From Arsukibacterium sp. UBA3155 (lineage in GTDB: Bacteria > Pseudomonadota > Gammaproteobacteria > Enterobacterales > Alteromonadaceae): a stretch of DNA of 64,000 nucleotides. The notes below the pieces were generated by a model. That model was not told the DNA's origin, did not search any database, and saw only the letters and a program-made list of their open reading frames with translations. Where the stretch lies: assembly GCA_002364615.1 (NCBI GenBank), contig DEYP01000024.1, positions 1 through 64,000 on the forward strand. Direction: 5' to 3'. Every line of letters starts with the position of its first letter. Position 1 is the stretch's first letter. Made by a program: the position numbers and the translations under genes. This document shows positions 63,157-64,000 of this stretch, one piece after another.

Positions 63157-63720
63157 TCAGGCTCCACAATTATTGATTGGGTTGTTTTTCACATGAGCAA
63201 CAAAGTTACCTTTTACATGTGCAACAAAGTTGCATGGCCCGGTTTTGCTATCCAGCTGTGGCAAAATCAACTGTTGCATCGCCACAGTGCAGGCGCCGCC
63301 AGAGCCAGGCATCGCAAATAGCAAAGTGCCATTGGCCAGTCCAGCCAGTGCGCCGGATTGCAGCGCAGCAGAACCTAACTCGTTAAACGATAACTGGCGA
63401 AACAGCTCACCAAAGCCTGGTACCTGTGTATCCATAAGCGGTGTTAATGCCTCGACCGTACAGTTGCCCGCAGCAAATCCAGTACCGCCATTCAGCAACA
63501 CTACCTGAATGGTCTCGCTTGCGATCCACTGACTTAACACGGCACGTATGTGATATTTGTTGTTCGGCAATACTATCCGCTCTGCTAATTGGTGACCTGC
63601 GGTTTGCAGCAGCTGACAGAGCAAGTCGCCGCTGCTGTCATTAGCACTGCTTCGACTGTCCGAGACGGTAAGTACTGCTATAGAAAGCGGATAAAACCGA
63701 CTTAAGTCAGGCCTCGGCAT
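63157..63720 (-). CDS. moaB: MoaB/MogA family molybdopterin protein MoaB
   Basis: This 187-residue protein has the MoaB fold: [42 protein letters not shown] and [24 protein letters not shown]. The motif reads GGTGFAAGN rather than the TGGTG(x)RD of MogA, so it is the MoaB type. MogA is encoded separately at 29034. Near the C-terminus the heptapeptide NFVAHVK occurs twice in tandem, the product of a small DNA repeat, which is unusual. It lies 1 base before moaC and overlaps mobA. Confidence 0.9.
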   Translation of the reverse strand: MPRPDLSRFYPLSIAVLTVSDSRSSANDSSGDLLCQLLQTAGHQLAERIVLPNNKYHIRAVLSQWIASETIQVVLLNGGTGFAAGNCTVEALTPLMDTQVPGFGELFRQLSFNELGSAALQSGALAGLANGTLLFAMPGSGGACTVAMQQLILPQLDSKTGPCNFVAHVKGNFVAHVKNNPINNCGA

Positions 63721-64000
63721 AATGCACTCCGTTATTAAATAAATTTAGGCAAAGCTGCCAGTCTTGTGGTGTATTGGTATTTAATAGCTCAGTGGTCGGA
63801 ACTGGCAGGGATAAGGCGTTAAGCTTTGCCAGCAGTGCTTTTACCGAGCGCTGGCCGCTTTGCAGTTGTGCTCTAATTAGGGTGCTGAGTGTCGGGCTTA
63901 CCGCTAGCACGCAGGGTAGTGGGCTGTCGGCAAAGCACGCAGCACCAGCATTGTTGTTAGCAGTAGCGTGTTGCAGCAGACGCTGCAGACTACGCACACT
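63707..64000 (-). CDS. mobA: Molybdenum cofactor guanylyltransferase MobA (partial, runs off the window)
   Basis: This is the C-terminal 97 residues of a protein whose start lies beyond the right edge. The segment PTTELLNTNTPQDWQ and the preceding VLAVSPTLSTLIRAQLQSGQRSVKALL resemble the end of MobA, which adds GMP to molybdopterin to form the guanine dinucleotide cofactor used by NarG. Position as first visible gene of the moa-mod operon supports this. It overlaps the start of moaB by 14 bases. Confidence 0.75.
   Translation of the reverse strand, partial: SVRSLQRLLQHATANNNAGAACFADSPLPCVLAVSPTLSTLIRAQLQSGQRSVKALLAKLNALSLPVPTTELLNTNTPQDWQLCLNLFNNGVHYAEA

Noticed and set aside
1..64000. CRISPR arrays, transposons, prophage or tRNA genes
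   Set aside because: No regular repeat-spacer pattern, transposase, integrase or cloverleaf could be recognised on reading both strands.

Overview
The window reads as a chromosomal segment of a facultatively anaerobic gammaproteobacterium. The gene set (narGHJI, NarX/NarL, quinol NO reductase, FNR-type promoters, ubiTUV, YfhL/TrhP, YbaN, HscC, PiuC) and the protein style fit the Alteromonadales/Chromatiaceae neighbourhood (Rheinheimera, Arsukibacterium or Alishewanella-like), but the genus is an inference. No rRNA, tRNA, CRISPR array, prophage or transposase was recognised.

Layout. 0-2.2 kb: two AT-richer orphan genes on the minus strand (a small membrane protein and a secreted protein). 2.2-14 kb: accessory metabolism, with a yeast-type cytosine deaminase next to hemN, a TolB/TPR membrane protein, a secreted amidohydrolase, a two-CDGSH/glutamate-synthase-like fusion, a VOC protein, an HscC-type Hsp70 with a degenerate J-protein, a second cytosine deaminase, and YjbQ. 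14-18.2 kb: a CheY-PilZ regulator and a Fur-type iron pair (TonB receptor plus PiuC hydroxylase). 18.2-28.5 kb: NO and nitrate handling, with ytfE divergent from norR, ybaN, moeB, a DGC-domain protein, a narK1-nnrS operon, and a second nitrate/nitrite transporter followed by a PP2C-kinase fusion. 28.5-42.3 kb: rnk, mogA, ubiV-ubiU divergent from ubiT-hemN2, HPP-CBS protein, quinol NO reductase, SirB2-like protein, nrdG-nrdD, and an outer-membrane porin. 42.4-56 kb: narGHJI-ppiC divergent from narX, then narK divergent from narL-moeA. 56-59.3 kb: a thiamine-diphosphate 2-oxoacid decarboxylase, trhP and yfhL. 59.3-64 kb: mobA(partial)-moaB-moaC-moaD-moaE-modA-modB-modC, all minus strand.

How it works together. 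Nitrate is imported by up to three NNP-family transporters and reduced by the membrane-bound NarGHI. Its molybdenum cofactor is served by moeA, moeB, mogA, moaBCDE, mobA and modABC in the same window. NO is sensed by NorR, reduced by the quinol NO reductase, and its damage repaired by YtfE; NnrS is also present. No nitrite reductase (nirS, nirK, nirBD, nrfA) or N2O reductase lies here. Oxygen-independent versions of core pathways are co-located: HemN (two copies), UbiTUV, NrdDG and TrhP.

Regulation can be read directly. Six good FNR/Anr boxes (three perfect TTGAT-N4-ATCAA) sit 21-22 bp upstream of plausible -10 hexamers, the geometry of FNR class II promoters. Five 7-2-7 palindromes of the NarL/NarP type lie in four of the intergenic regions. 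A sigma-54 promoter lies in front of ytfE beside norR. The most interesting places are the FNR-controlled decarboxylase-trhP-yfhL operon, the FNR/NarL-controlled DGC-domain protein, and the nitrate transporter paired with a dual phosphatase-kinase.
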